DNA of 64,000 nucleotides from Actinokineospora inagensis DSM 44258. GTDB taxonomy: Bacteria; Actinomycetota; Actinomycetes; Mycobacteriales; Pseudonocardiaceae. The translations under genes were made by a program, and so were the position numbers. Positions 17,626-29,300 of the stretch are shown piece after piece. Numbering within the stretch: position 1 is the stretch's first letter; each line of letters opens with the position of its first letter. The notes beneath the pieces were generated by a model, which did no database searches, was not told where the DNA came from, and worked only from the letters and a program-made list of their open reading frames with translations. The DNA lies in contig NZ_AXWW01000038.1 of NCBI RefSeq assembly GCF_000482865.1, positions 1 to 64,000 on the forward strand. The letters are read 5' to 3'.

Positions 17626-17642
17626 GCCCGGTCGACCACCGG

Positions 17643-17807
17643 TCAGGCGCGGTCGCCCTGCCTCGGGTCCGGGCGCAGGCCGACCAGGCGCCGCCAGCGG
17701 GGGTGGTGCCTGCGGACCTCGTGGGCGTGCAACCTGCTGGTGCGGTCCCGGGTGCCGTGCGTGCGGTAGTTGGTCTCGGCCTGGATCGCCTCGATCGTCC
17801 ACGTCAT
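17643..17807 (-). CDS. Small basic protein (54 aa), function unknown
   Basis: Begins MTWTIEAIQAETNYRTHGTR and continues Arg/His-rich, including RRHHPRWRRLVGLRP, to a TGA at 17643-17645. GGAG lies 9 nt before the ATG. Short proteins with a similar start and basic tail occur in many actinomycetes, but I know no function. A long hairpin lies just past its end. Confidence 0.5.
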   Translation of the reverse strand: MTWTIEAIQAETNYRTHGTRDRTSRLHAHEVRRHHPRWRRLVGLRPDPRQGDRA

Positions 17808-18055
17808 GTGGATCACTCCGTTTTCCCTCCGCCGCCGGGTCCTTCCCGGCTGACCCCCACTGTGCTGCTGAGGGGTGGCGGGGCAGATCGGGCGATCACG
17901 CAGTCCTGGCCCTTACCGACCCTCAGTCGGGGGCGTTCGGAGGGGTGCTGAGGGGAGTAAGGGGGTGAGGGGGGAACGGGGCCACGGGTGGTGCCGTGGC
18001 CCCGCCATCGAGGGGCTCCCGGACCGGGATGCTGTCGATCATCCCGGGCTCGGGG

Positions 18056-18259
18056 CTACCGGAGCGCCAGAAGGTTTCCCTTCACGGCTCCGACAAACAC
18101 CGCCCACTCGGTGTCCGCGAACGACAGGTGCCCGTACTCCGCGTTCTTGGAGTCGCGCACCGCCGCGCCATTTCTGCCCACCACGAGTTCCACGCAGTCG
18201 TTACCACCACTGCGGGTGCTCGTTCGCCAATCGGCGCCGATCAGGTCAGAAACAGTCAC
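18056..18259 (-). CDS. DUF397 protein, partner of the upstream XRE regulator
   Basis: 67 aa. The DUF397 landmarks are RTSTRSGGNDCVELV near residue 12, AAVRDSKN near 31 and EWAVFVGAVK near 51. Genes of this family are nearly always paired with XRE-DUF5753 regulators in actinomycetes and are thought to bind or antagonise them. It follows its XRE partner after 18 bp. Confidence 0.9.
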   Translation of the reverse strand: MTVSDLIGADWRTSTRSGGNDCVELVVGRNGAAVRDSKNAEYGHLSFADTEWAVFVGAVKGNLLALR

Positions 18260-18277
18260 GCCCCACTCCTCTCGGTG

Positions 18278-19135
18278 TTATTCGGGAATCACGGCCAACC
18301 TCTCCGCGATCCGCTGGACCAGGCCGACGGAGTCGTCTGGTCGCAACGCCGCCGCACGCAAGTGGTCGAACAACAAGGAGTGCTTGCGGACGTCCGCCGA
18401 GTTCTCCAGGTACACGCCGGAGGTGGCGTTCTCGACGTAGACGACGTCCGGGTCGGGGTCGGGGAACCCCATGATGAGGAAAGGCGATTCCATGCCCGCG
18501 TGCGCGCCGATCTCGAACGGCAGCACCTGCAGCGTCACGTGCGGTAGTTGGGCGATGTCGACGAGTTTCCGCAATTGCTCGTACATGACGTCCCGACCGC
18601 CGGTGAGCCGGTGCAGCACGGCCTCGTCGATGACCGCCCAGTACTCCGGCGGGTGCGGGTCGACGAGCAGCTTCTGCCGGGTCATCCTGGCCTCGACCCT
18701 GCGGTCGAGCTCGGCGGGCGGCGAGTCGGGCCGGACCGCGCGCAGCACCGCCCTGCTGTACGCGGCGGTCTGCAGCAGGCCGGGCACCAGCAGCGCCTGG
18801 AAGGCGTGCAGCGAGGCCGCGTCCGCCTCCAGCCCGACGAAGGCGCCGGTGAACACCTCGTTGTAGGCGTGCCACCAGCCCTTCTGCCTGGCCTCGCGGG
18901 CCAACTGCACCAGCGCGTCGCGCCGGTCGTCGACGATGCCGTACAGCTCGGCCATGTCGCGCACGTCGCGCGGGGTGACGCCGACGTGCCCGGTCTCGAT
19001 CCGGCTGACCTTCGACGCGGAGCACTCCAGCCGGTCGGCCACCTCGTCGATGGTCAGCTCCGCCGCTTCCCGGAACCGCCGCAGTTCGGCGGCGAGCCTG
19101 CGGCGGCGAACCGTCGGACTGGGTGCTCGGGTCAC
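18278..19135 (-). CDS. XRE family regulator with DUF5753 domain (Scr1-like)
   Basis: 285 aa. Helix-turn-helix at about 12-66 (ELTIDEVADRLECSASKVSR), then the DUF5753 domain: WHAYNEVFTGAFVGLEADA, a PGLLQT motif near 128, and an AVLHRL... LPHVTLQVLPFEIGAHAG stretch near 185-215. Start is GTG with GAGGTGG 4 nt upstream; the frame is open to 19417, but that part is unlike the family. Operon with the DUF397 gene. The ligand and targets are unknown. Confidence 0.88.
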   Translation of the reverse strand: MTRAPSPTVRRRRLAAELRRFREAAELTIDEVADRLECSASKVSRIETGHVGVTPRDVRDMAELYGIVDDRRDALVQLAREARQKGWWHAYNEVFTGAFVGLEADAASLHAFQALLVPGLLQTAAYSRAVLRAVRPDSPPAELDRRVEARMTRQKLLVDPHPPEYWAVIDEAVLHRLTGGRDVMYEQLRKLVDIAQLPHVTLQVLPFEIGAHAGMESPFLIMGFPDPDPDVVYVENATSGVYLENSADVRKHSLLFDHLRAAALRPDDSVGLVQRIAERLAVIPE

Positions 19136-19656
19136 GTGTCCACCTCGTTTCCGGCCGCGTGGAGGCGGCCTTCTGCCCGTTCGGGTGCTGGGGGGCGGCG
19201 TCGCGTTTCCCGCGGCCGCGGCGCGACCTGGGAGCGCGCCGTGGGCAAGTGTCGATGCTGATCTTGTCGAGCACAAGGAGCCGGTGCGCCGGAGGCCCGG
19301 TGCGGTTAACCGGATCGGCCCGCCGATGTCACCCGATCGTGTAGTGCAACTTGCAAAATGACATTCCCATAAAGCAGGCTGCACGGGTAAGCGCGGATGT
19401 CTGCGAATCGGACGCAAGGGACACGCGAAACGCGTCGGGGGGCGTGGGACCGCACCAGACGGTCATCGGCCGATTCGGCCGTCCGCTTGAGAGCGTCCCG
19501 GTTCGACGGTCGGGTTTTTCCGTTGATCGGACTACCCGGCGGCCGAACGGGGCGAGCACCGAGCGATCCGGTTGCCACCATGCGATTGCACAGTGACCTA
19601 GTAGCCGGTTGGTGGCGGTGAGGTTCGCGGGACACGACGAGGGCTGGAGGCCACGG
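19136..19656. other. Divergent intergenic region upstream of the XRE gene
   Basis: No frame looks coding. A locally AT-rich stretch at about 19335-19375 contains TGCAACTTGCA, a plausible regulator site or promoter, some 200 bp upstream of the XRE start. Nothing else stands out. Confidence 0.4.
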
Positions 19657-19980
19657 GTGAGCGGGTCGATCTTCGGGCACATGGAAGCAGCGCTGCGCGG
19701 TCACCTCGCCGACCTCGGCGACCGCGCCCGAGTGGACGGCGACGCCGAGGCCGCCCGGCTGGCCCGAACCGAACTGCCCAGGGTCGTCGCCGCGCTGCGC
19801 GCCCTGCTCGACGAGCACCGTCCCGACCGGGACGGTCGCTGCCGCACCTGCCGCACCCGGCTGCTGACCCGCGCCCCGTCGCCGTGCCGGGCCTACCTGA
19901 CCGCGCACCTGTGCCTGCTGGTCACCGAGGAGACCGACGAGACCGAGGACACGGATTACCGCGAACACCTGGCAGGCTGA
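19657..19980 (+). CDS. Hypothetical protein with a Cys-x-x-Cys pair
   Basis: 107 aa. The middle is helical and Ala/Arg/Leu-rich; GRCRTCRTR near residue 68 and two later cysteines (near 83 and 93) could bind metal. I know no name for it. GTG 19657 is chosen because GGAGG lies 6 nt upstream; the frame is open to a TTG at 19609. It is divergent from the XRE-DUF397 pair and may belong to that locus. Confidence 0.55.
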   Translation: MSGSIFGHMEAALRGHLADLGDRARVDGDAEAARLARTELPRVVAALRALLDEHRPDRDGRCRTCRTRLLTRAPSPCRAYLTAHLCLLVTEETDETEDTDYREHLAG

Positions 19981-19989
19981 CAATTCCAC

Positions 19990-20011
19990 ACCGGACCCGC
20001 GTCCGTCCGGT
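19990..20011. terminator. Weak hairpin between convergent genes
   Basis: ACCGGAC (19990-19996) pairs with GTCCGGT (20005-20011) around an 8-nt loop, just past the stop of the 107-aa gene and touching the tesB stop. Confidence 0.35.
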
Positions 20012-20907
20012 CAACGCACCAGCCGCAGCAGTCCTTCCTGAACGACGGTCGCCACGAGCCTGCCGTCCCGGGTGAAGAACCGCCCGGTGGCCAAGCCGCG
20101 CCCGCCGGAAGCGCTGGGGGAGGCGCAGTCGTAGAGGATCCACTCGTCGGCGCGGAACGGCCGGTGGAACCACATCGCGTGGTCCAGGCTCGCGCCCATC
20201 ACCTTGTCGGTACCCCAGTACACGCCGTGCTTGGCCAGAACTGCGTCCAAGAGGGTCATGTCGGAGGCGTACGCGAGCACGCACACGTGCAGCAGCGGGT
20301 CATCCGCGAGCTTGCCGTCGGCCCGCATCCACACCTGGTTGCGCGCGTCCCTCGGCCCCGTCTCCCGGGAAAGCCACGGCGGCTCACTGACGTAACGCAC
20401 ATCGATGGGCCGCGGCCGGTCCGCCCAAGCCCCGAACTTCGCCCGGAGATCCGGCGTCATCCGCTCCCCGTGCGTGGGCAACGACTCCGGGTCCGGCACG
20501 TCCGGCATCTCCTCGGCGTGCTCGATCCCCGGCTCCGTGGTCTGGAACGACGCGGACAACGCGAAAATCGCCTTACCGCGCTGAACCGCCACCACCCGCC
20601 TGGTCGTGAACGACCGCCCGTCGCGGATCCGGTCCACCTCGTACACGATCGGCACGCTCGGATCGCCACCACGGATGAAGTACGCGTGCAGCGAGTGCAC
20701 CCCGCGCTCCGGCGGAACCGTCCGCCCCGCGGCGACGAGGGCCTGCCCGGCCACCTGGCCGCCGAACACCCGCACCGAGGAGTGCTCCGGGCTCACACCC
20801 CGGTAGATGTCGTCCTCGATCCGCTCCAGGTCCAACAGGTCGACCAGCAGGTCGAGCACACCCTGGCCACGCGGGACACCATCTTCAGCCAACTCGTGGT
20901 CGGTCAT
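20011..20907 (-). CDS. tesB: Acyl-CoA thioesterase II
   Basis: Hydrolyses acyl-CoA to free acid and CoA. 298 aa, double hot-dog fold. Seen are GGQVAGQALVAAGRTV near residue 48, HSLHAYFIRGGDP near 70, RSFTTRRVVAVQ near 97, LAYASDMTLLDAV near 210 with the catalytic aspartate region, and SLDHAMWFHRPFRADEW near 240. The ATG at 20907 has no ribosome-binding site, but TAGCCT lies 7 nt upstream, suggesting a leaderless message. TesB near pyk is conserved in actinobacteria. Confidence 0.9.
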   Translation of the reverse strand: MTDHELAEDGVPRGQGVLDLLVDLLDLERIEDDIYRGVSPEHSSVRVFGGQVAGQALVAAGRTVPPERGVHSLHAYFIRGGDPSVPIVYEVDRIRDGRSFTTRRVVAVQRGKAIFALSASFQTTEPGIEHAEEMPDVPDPESLPTHGERMTPDLRAKFGAWADRPRPIDVRYVSEPPWLSRETGPRDARNQVWMRADGKLADDPLLHVCVLAYASDMTLLDAVLAKHGVYWGTDKVMGASLDHAMWFHRPFRADEWILYDCASPSASGGRGLATGRFFTRDGRLVATVVQEGLLRLVR

Positions 20908-20914
20908 GCCGTGA

Positions 20915-20920
20915 AGGCTA
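20915..20920 (-). promoter_or_regulatory. -10 box (TAGCCT) for leaderless tesB
   Basis: On the minus strand TAGCCT is followed by 7 nt and then the tesB ATG, placing the first transcribed base at the start codon. No Shine-Dalgarno sequence is present. Confidence 0.5.
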
Positions 20921-20998
20921 GTGGGCGCACCCACCCGACGCCCGCGCGTGGTGCCCACGCCCGTCGATCAGTCCACAGTAGACCTGCGGGGACACGGG

Positions 20999-21032
20999 AC
21001 TTGGTGCCGGAAGGGACGTTCCGGCACCAAGT
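20999..21032 (-). terminator. Terminator after pyk
   Basis: ACTTGGTGCCGGAA pairs perfectly over 14 bp with TTCCGGCACCAAGT around GGGACG. It lies 43 bp past the pyk stop and upstream of the tesB promoter. Confidence 0.8.
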
Positions 21033-21075
21033 GGGCGCTCGGTCCGCAGGGACGGGAACGGGCGCCGCGAAAGGG

Positions 21076-22500
<1,425 letters not shown>

Positions 22501-22508
22501 ACCTGCGC

Positions 22509-22514
22509 AGCTTA
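22509..22514 (-). promoter_or_regulatory. -10 box (TAAGCT) for leaderless pyk
   Basis: On the minus strand TAAGCT is separated by 8 nt from the pyk GTG. No Shine-Dalgarno sequence lies between them. Confidence 0.4.
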
Positions 22515-22597
22515 GCCCCGGGGGCTGTAACGATCCCGATGAACTCACCGATCGGGCCGACTCGATTCAGAGTGTTCTACCAGTGGCAACATGTTCG

Positions 22598-23260
22598 CTA
22601 CCGTGTGCGATCGGTCAATCCCACGTGGTCACGGGCCCACTCGTTGAACGCCCGGAGCTGCCGCCACGCCTTGCGCACCCGGTCGAGGCACGCCCGTTCG
22701 TGCAGCGCGTCGTCGGGCTCCCAGACCCGGACCGCGAACACCGACCGGTACTTGAGCAGGTCAAGCCGAGGGTGCTCCTTGTCGAACCCGCGCGGCACCG
22801 TGCGCAGCCGGTCACCGCGGATGTCCCAGCCCGCGCGCTCCAGCTTGGTGAGGATGTCGCGCAGCGGCTCCCCGTGGATCTCCTCGGCGACCGCGGCGCG
22901 GAACCGGGCGAGCTGGTCGGACTCCAGGTGGAAGCAACCGCCGCCGACGCGCAGGCCGTCCGGGCCGACCTCGACGTAGTACGCGCCCGCGCCGCGCCCG
23001 GACTCGATGACGCCGCCGCAGTGGTCCTTGTAGGGCCGCTTGTCCTTGGCGAACCGGACGTCGCGGTGCGGCCGGAAGACCTTGGGGCTGCCGAAGTCGC
23101 CGCCGAACTCCTTCTCGAGCTCGCCGAGCAGCGCGGTCATCGGGGCGCGGACGTCGTTGTCGTAGGTGGCCTTGTTGGCGTCCCAGTAGGTCTTGGAGTT
23201 GTCGACGACCAGGCCGTCGTAGAAGTCGATGGCGTACTCGCCGAAGCCGGTGAAGCTCAC
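22598..23260 (-). CDS. DUF2461 domain protein
   Basis: 220 aa. DUF2461 features: an FYDGLVVDNSKTYWDANK opening, then FRPHRDVRFAKDKRPYKDH near residue 62, and YYVEVGPDGLRVGGGCFH near 93. Function is unknown; the family is widespread and soluble. Its ATG overlaps the stop of the aminotransferase gene upstream (ATGA), implying coupled translation. Confidence 0.85.
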   Translation of the reverse strand: MSFTGFGEYAIDFYDGLVVDNSKTYWDANKATYDNDVRAPMTALLGELEKEFGGDFGSPKVFRPHRDVRFAKDKRPYKDHCGGVIESGRGAGAYYVEVGPDGLRVGGGCFHLESDQLARFRAAVAEEIHGEPLRDILTKLERAGWDIRGDRLRTVPRGFDKEHPRLDLLKYRSVFAVRVWEPDDALHERACLDRVRKAWRQLRAFNEWARDHVGLTDRTR

Positions 23261-24030
23261 ACCCGCTCCGCCGAGGTCAGGTCGTGCGCGCGGACCAGCC
23301 GCTCGACGGCCGGGTCGTCCACCTTGTACTCGACGTCGTCGATGTGGCTGATGACCCGCACCGGGACCAGCGCGTTGGTGGCGAAGGCGGCGGCGAACTC
23401 GGGCAGCTCAGCGGTCGGCACCGGCCGGGTGACCACCTTGGCGCCGGTGCGCGCGAGCCCGCTCTGGATGAGCCCCAGCGCGATGCCGGGCAGCACGGGG
23501 GCGCTCGGGATGACGAGGGCGCCGTCCCGGTCGAGGAAGCACACGTTCCAGGTGGAGCCCTCGCTGACCTGGCCGTCGGGCGCCACGAACAGCACGTCGT
23601 CGAACCCGGCGCGGCGGGCGAGCCTGCGCTGGTAGAACAACCCGAACGTGCCAACGTGCTTGACCTGCGGCAGATCCCGCTGGTACCCGGCGGTCCGGAC
23701 CTTCAGCGCGGACGCCTGGGTCGGCGGCGCGCTCGTGGTGACGACCACCTCGGGCTCGACATCGGCCTCCGGCCGGCGCGGGTCGAACCCGGGCGCGTGC
23801 ACGGTCACCCGCACCGCCAGCGGCCCTTCCGCGCCGCTGATGGCCGCCCGGATCGCCGCGCGCACAACACCTTCGTCCAGCCCCTGCCCGAACACCACCC
23901 AGGCGTCCCGGTTCAACCGCTCCAGGTGCCGGGCCAATCCTCTGACCCGACCGGCGGCGACGTGCATGGTGGTGAAGTGGCCGTAGTTGACCAGGGCCAG
24001 GGACGCGGGGATGTCGGTCTGCGCACTCAT
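23257..24030 (-). CDS. Aminotransferase class IV (PLP fold type IV)
   Basis: 257 aa, related to branched-chain aminotransferases and aminodeoxychorismate lyase. VKHVGTFGLFYQRRLA near residue 145 carries the presumed Schiff-base lysine, and VSEGSTWNVCFLD near 180 is the cofactor phosphate-binding region. PVLPGIALGLI follows. The substrate cannot be told from sequence; nothing nearby belongs to folate or branched-chain pathways. I use ATG 24030. The stop overlaps the DUF2461 start. Confidence 0.8.
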   Translation of the reverse strand: MSAQTDIPASLALVNYGHFTTMHVAAGRVRGLARHLERLNRDAWVVFGQGLDEGVVRAAIRAAISGAEGPLAVRVTVHAPGFDPRRPEADVEPEVVVTTSAPPTQASALKVRTAGYQRDLPQVKHVGTFGLFYQRRLARRAGFDDVLFVAPDGQVSEGSTWNVCFLDRDGALVIPSAPVLPGIALGLIQSGLARTGAKVVTRPVPTAELPEFAAAFATNALVPVRVISHIDDVEYKVDDPAVERLVRAHDLTSAERV

Positions 24031-24064
24031 CGCCCCGCAGTCTCGCACGCCGGTTCGAGCGGCC

Positions 24065-24829
24065 CTAGGCGTGGTGGCCGACGAGGTGGAACACCCGGCT
24101 CATCGCCCGGTACGGGTCCCGCAGGCTCGCCTCGAGTTCGACGGCGGCGACCGCCTCGACGTCGGTGTCCTGCACCGGGAGGTCCTGCCAGTCGCTGAAC
24201 AGCCAGACCCCGTACCAGGCCGCGGGGGTGATGGCGTGGGAGGTCAGCAGGGTCGACAGGTGGTCGACGGTGTCAGCGCGGGTGGGGGCGCCGAGGACCC
24301 CGATCTCGGTGGTGGCGGTGAACGCGGCGAGGGCGTCGGTCCAGCGCCGTTCGAGAGCGGGGCGGACGGCGAGGGTGTGCGCGTTGAGCGCCATGATCGA
24401 GAGCAGGCCGCCGGGGGCGACGCAGCGGGCCAGCGCGGCGATCATGGGTTCGGGGCGGTCCAGGTACATCAGGACGCCGTGGCAGAGCACGACGTCGAAG
24501 GTGGCGCCGGTGGCCTCGGCGGCGTTCTCGCCCTCGGCCAAGACGAATCGCACGCGGTGTTGGACATCCGCCGGTTCGGCGGCGACCCGTTGTCGGGCCT
24601 TGGCGAGCATGGCCTCGGACGAGTCGAGCACCGTGACCCGGTAACCGAGGCGCGCGAGCGGGAGGGACTGGTGCGCCGCTCCCCCGCCGACGTCGAGGAC
24701 CGTGGCGGGTGGTTCGGGGAGGTGCCGCAGCAACTGCCGGTGCAGGACATACGTGCGCACCCGCCCTTTCACCGTCGCGTAGGCGCCATCCACGAAGGCG
24801 TCCGCGAGGGCCGCCCAGGGATCGCTCAT
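24065..24829 (-). CDS. Class I SAM-dependent methyltransferase
   Basis: 254 aa. SAM motif I is VLDVGGGAAHQSLPLA near residue 43, with VTVLDSSEAML as motif II and FDVVLCHGVLMYLD near 112 as the post-motif region. The overall layout is like CmoM/SmtA-type methyltransferases; the true substrate is unknown. Its ATG overlaps the gltD stop by 4 bp, so it is probably the last gene of the glt operon. Confidence 0.85.
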   Translation of the reverse strand: MSDPWAALADAFVDGAYATVKGRVRTYVLHRQLLRHLPEPPATVLDVGGGAAHQSLPLARLGYRVTVLDSSEAMLAKARQRVAAEPADVQHRVRFVLAEGENAAEATGATFDVVLCHGVLMYLDRPEPMIAALARCVAPGGLLSIMALNAHTLAVRPALERRWTDALAAFTATTEIGVLGAPTRADTVDHLSTLLTSHAITPAAWYGVWLFSDWQDLPVQDTDVEAVAAVELEASLRDPYRAMSRVFHLVGHHA

Positions 24830-26322
24830 CGAACCGAGAGCGGCAGCGCGTTGGGTCGGACCGGGGCGGGCAGATCGGACGCGCCGGTCAGGTAGGTGTC
24901 GACGGCGTGCGCGACCGACCGGCCTTCCGCGATCGCCCACACCACAAGCGAAGCGCCTCGATGAGCGTCGCCGCACACGAACACACCGGGGGACGCCTGC
25001 CAGTCGTGGCCGCACGACAGCGTTCCCCGCGCGGTCAGCGACAGCCCGAGCCCGTCCAGCAGCGGCATGTGCTCGACGCCTTCGAACCCGATCGCCAGCA
25101 GGACCAGGTCCGCGGGGATCTCCTCGACGTGGTCGCCGACCGGGACCACTTGGCGCGCACCGGAAGCGTCGCGGGACACCTTGACCTCACGCAGCCGCAC
25201 ACCGGTCACGACATCGGTGCCGACGAACGCCTCGACGGCCACGGCGAACCGGCGCGAGCCCGCTTCCTCGTGCGCCGGGTAGCTGCGCAGGATCCACGGC
25301 CACACCGGCCACGGCGAGCGGGAATCGTCCCGAAGGGACGGTGGCATCGGGTACTGGTCGAGCTGGGTGATGCTCAGCGCCCCCTGCCGGGCGGCGGTGC
25401 CGTAGCAGTCCGCCCCGGTGTCGCCGCCGCCGATGATCACCACGTGCTTGCCCGCGGCGTCGACCGGGGCGGGCCCGTCGCCCGCGCAGGCGCGGTTGGC
25501 CGGGACCAGGTGGTCCATCGCGAGGTGCACGCCGCTCAGCGACCGGCCGGGGGTGTCGGTGTCGCGACCGCGCAACGCGCCCACGGCCAACACGACCGCG
25601 TCGTACTCGGCCTGGAGGCGGGCGACCGGGAACGCCGGGCTGCCGACGTCGCAGCCGGTGACGAACCGCGTCCCCTCGGCCCGCAGTTGCGCCAGCCTGC
25701 GGTCGAGGACCTTCTTCTCCATCTTGAACTCGGGGATGCCGTACCGCAGCAGGCCGCCGAGCCGGTCGTCGCGCTCGAACACGGTGACCTCGTGGCCGGC
25801 CCGGGTCAACTGCTGCGCGGCGGCCAACCCGGCGGGGCCGGACCCGACGACCGCGACCCGGCGGCCGGACGACACCGAGGGCCGCACCGGCTCCACGTAC
25901 CCGCGTTCCCAGGAGACGTCGGCGATCGTGCTCTCGACCCGCTTGATCGCGACCGCGCCACCCGCCGCGGGGGAGATCGCCAGCACGCAGGCGGACTCGC
26001 AGGGCGCGGGGCAGAGCCTGCCGGTGAACTCGGGGAAGTTGTTGGTGGCGTGCAGCCGCTCGCCCGCCATCGCCCAGTCGCCGCGGCGGACCAGGTCGTT
26101 CCACTCCGGGATGAGGTTCCCGAGTGGACACCCGGCGGAACCCGAGTGGCAGAACGGGATGCCGCAGTCCATGCAGCGGGTGGCCTGCCCGCGGACCTGC
26201 CGGTCGCGGTCGTCGGCGGGCAGGTCGCGGTAGACCTCGCGCCAGTCGGCGACGCGCTCGTCGACCGGGCGCTTGGCGGCGTCTTCGCGGGCGTGCTCGA
26301 GGAAACCGGACGGGTCAGCCAC
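24826..26322 (-). CDS. gltD: Glutamate synthase (NADPH) small subunit
   Basis: Passes electrons from NADPH to the large subunit. 498 aa. N-terminal cysteines C50, C53, C58, C65 and C104, C108, C112 provide the Fe-S ligands. Two dinucleotide folds follow: [12 protein letters not shown] near 155 for FAD and [12 protein letters not shown] near 296 for NADPH; the [14 protein letters not shown] motif near 457 closes the FAD site. Overlaps the gltB stop by 8 bp. Confidence 0.94.
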   Translation of the reverse strand: MADPSGFLEHAREDAAKRPVDERVADWREVYRDLPADDRDRQVRGQATRCMDCGIPFCHSGSAGCPLGNLIPEWNDLVRRGDWAMAGERLHATNNFPEFTGRLCPAPCESACVLAISPAAGGAVAIKRVESTIADVSWERGYVEPVRPSVSSGRRVAVVGSGPAGLAAAQQLTRAGHEVTVFERDDRLGGLLRYGIPEFKMEKKVLDRRLAQLRAEGTRFVTGCDVGSPAFPVARLQAEYDAVVLAVGALRGRDTDTPGRSLSGVHLAMDHLVPANRACAGDGPAPVDAAGKHVVIIGGGDTGADCYGTAARQGALSITQLDQYPMPPSLRDDSRSPWPVWPWILRSYPAHEEAGSRRFAVAVEAFVGTDVVTGVRLREVKVSRDASGARQVVPVGDHVEEIPADLVLLAIGFEGVEHMPLLDGLGLSLTARGTLSCGHDWQASPGVFVCGDAHRGASLVVWAIAEGRSVAHAVDTYLTGASDLPAPVRPNALPLSVR

Positions 26323-29300
26323 GGGACGCCTCCATGACGGCGGTGTCGACGTCGCGGCCCTCGGCGCGGGCCAGCCGGACTGCGGCGAGGACGCGTTGGT
26401 AGTCGCGCGGCATGACCTTGGTGAAGCCCGCCGCGCGGCGGGTCCAGTCGCCGAGCAGGGACGCGGCGACGGCGGAACCGGTGTGCGCCCGGTGCCGGGT
26501 GACGATCTCGCGCAGCCACCGCAGGTCGTCGGACGCGGGCCGCTGCAGCTCGACCATGTCGGTGTTGACCAGGGCCGGGTCCAGGTCGAGGACGTAGCCG
26601 ATGCCGCCGGACATGCCCGCCGCGAGGTTGCGCCCGGTCGACCCGAGCACGACCGCCCGACCGCCGGTCATGTACTCGAAGGCGTGGTCGCCGACCCCTT
26701 CGGCGACGATCACGGCGCCGGAGTTGCGCACCCCGAACCGCTCCCCCACCCGTCCACGCAGGAACACCTCGCCTGCGGTCGCGCCGTAGGCGATCACGTT
26801 GCCCGCGATGACCTGCCGTTCCGCGGCGAACCCGGCCGACGGGTCCGGCCGCACCACGATCCGGCCGCCGGACAGGCCCTTGCCGACGTAGTCGTTGGCG
26901 TCGCCGAACAGTTCCAGGGTGATCCCGGGCGGCAGGAACGCGCCGAGCGACTGGCCCGCGGACCCGGTGAGCCGGATCCGGATCGTGTCGTCGGGCAGGC
27001 CGTCGCCGCCGTAGCGGCGGGTCACCTCGGAGCCGAGCAGCGTGCCGACCGTGCGGTTCACGTTGCGCACCGGCAGTTCCAACCGAACCGGGTGGGCGTC
27101 CTCCAACGCCGCCTCGGCGAGCTGGACCAGCGTCCGGTCCAGCGCGTGCGCGAGACCGTGGTCCTGCGCGCGGACCCGCCTGCGCGCCGTCCCGTACGGG
27201 GTGTCCGGCACGGCGAACACCGGCGACAGGTCCAGGCCGCGCGCCTTCCAGTGCTCGACGGTGTCGTCGACCGCCAGCAGCTCCGCGTGCCCGATGGCGT
27301 CGTCCAGCGTGCGGAAACCCAAGGCCGCCAGGTGTTCCCGGACCTCCTGGGCGACGAACCGGAAGAAGTTGACCACGTGTTCGGCCTGGCCGGTGTACCG
27401 CTCGCGCAGCACCGGGTTCTGCGTCGCCACACCGACCGGGCACGTGTCGAGGTGGCAGACCCGCATCATCACGCACCCGGCCACCACCAGCGGCGCGGTC
27501 GCGAACCCGTACTCCTCGGCGCCCAGCAGCGCGGCGATGACCACATCCCGGCCGTTCTTCAGCGCGCCGTCGACCTGGACGGTGATCCGGTCGCGCAACC
27601 CGTTGAGCACCAGGGTTTGCTGGGTCTCGGCGAGCCCGACCTCCCACGGGGTGCCGGCGTGCTTGAGCGAGTTCAGCGGTGAGGCGCCGGTGCCGCCGTC
27701 GTGCCCGGAGATCAGCACGACGTCCGCGTGCGCCTTGGACACCCCCGCCGCGACCGTGCCGACCCCGATCTCCGACACGAGCTTGACGTGGATCCTGGCC
27801 TGCTCGTTGGCGTTCTTCAGGTCGTGGATCAACTGCGCCAGGTCTTCGATCGAGTAGATGTCGTGGTGCGGCGGCGGCGAGATCAGGCCGACCCCGGCCG
27901 TGGAGTGCCGGGTGCGCGCGATCCACGGGTACACCTTGTTCGGCGGCAACTGGCCGCCCTCGCCCGGCTTCGCGCCCTGCGCCATCTTGATCTGGATGTC
28001 GTCCGCGTTGACCAGGTACTCGCTGGTCACGCCGAACCGGCCGGAGGCCACCTGCTTGATCGCCGAGCGGCGGGCCGGGTCGTAGAGCCGCTCCGGGTCC
28101 TCGCCGCCCTCACCGGTGTTCGACCGGCCGCCGATCTGGTTCATCGCGATCGCCAGCGTCTCGTGCGCCTCGGCCGAGATGGAGCCGTAGGACATGGCGC
28201 CGGTGTTGAACCGGGCCAGGATCGACTCGACCGGCTCGACCTCGTCGATCGGGACCGGGGTCGCCGCGGTCCGCAGCCGGAACATGCCGCGCAGCGCGCC
28301 GCCCTCGCGGTTGAGCCGGTCGACCTCGGCGCTGTACTCGCGGTAGACCTCGTCGCGGCCGGTGCGGGTGGCGTGCTGCAGCAGGAAAACGGTTTCCGGG
28401 GTGAACAGGTGCAGTTCGCCCTCGCGCCGGTAGGCGTACTCGCCGCCCACGTCGAGGCGGCGGTGGACCCGGTCGGCCGGGTTGTCCGGGTACGCGCGGC
28501 GGTGTCGGATGCGGGCCTCCTCGGCGATGACGTCCAAGCCGACGCCGCCGAGTTTCGAGGTGGTGCCGGTGAAGTACTCGTCGAGCACGGTGTGCGCCAG
28601 GCCGAACGACTCGAAGACCTGGGCGGCGGTGTAGGCGCCGACGGTGGAGATGCCCATCTTCGACATGATCTTCAGGACGCCCTTGACCAGCGCCTTGACG
28701 TAGTTGCGCACCGCGGTGGCCGGTTCGACGCCGGTGATCGCGCCGTGCGAGATCAGGTCCTCGATGGTCTCGAACGCCAGGTACGGGTTGACCGCGGCCG
28801 CGCCGTAGCCGAGCAGCAGCGCGATGTGGTGCACCTCGCGGGCGTCGCCGCTCTCCACCACCAGGGCGACCCGCAGCCGCTCCTTGGTGCGCACCAGGTG
28901 GTGGTGCACGGCCGACACGAGCAGCAGCGACGGGATCGGCGCCATCCGGTGGTCGGAGTCGCGGTCGGAGAGCACCAACGTGCGCGCCCCGGCGGCGATC
29001 GCGACCGACGCCTCCCGGCGGACCCGCTCCACGGCGGTCGCCAGCGCGGCCCCGCCACCGTCCACTTCATACAGTCCGGAGAGGACGGTACAGGCGTAGC
29101 CGGGCAGGTCGCCGTCGTCGTTGACGTGGATCAGCTTGGCCAGCTCGTCGTTGTCGATCACCGGGTACGGGAGCTGGATGTGCCTGCAGGACGCCGGTCC
29201 CGGCTCCAACAGGTTCTGCTCCGGCCCCATGATCCGCTGCACCGAGGTGACGATCTCCTCCCGGATCGCGTCCAGCGGTGGGTTGGTGACCTGCGCGAAG

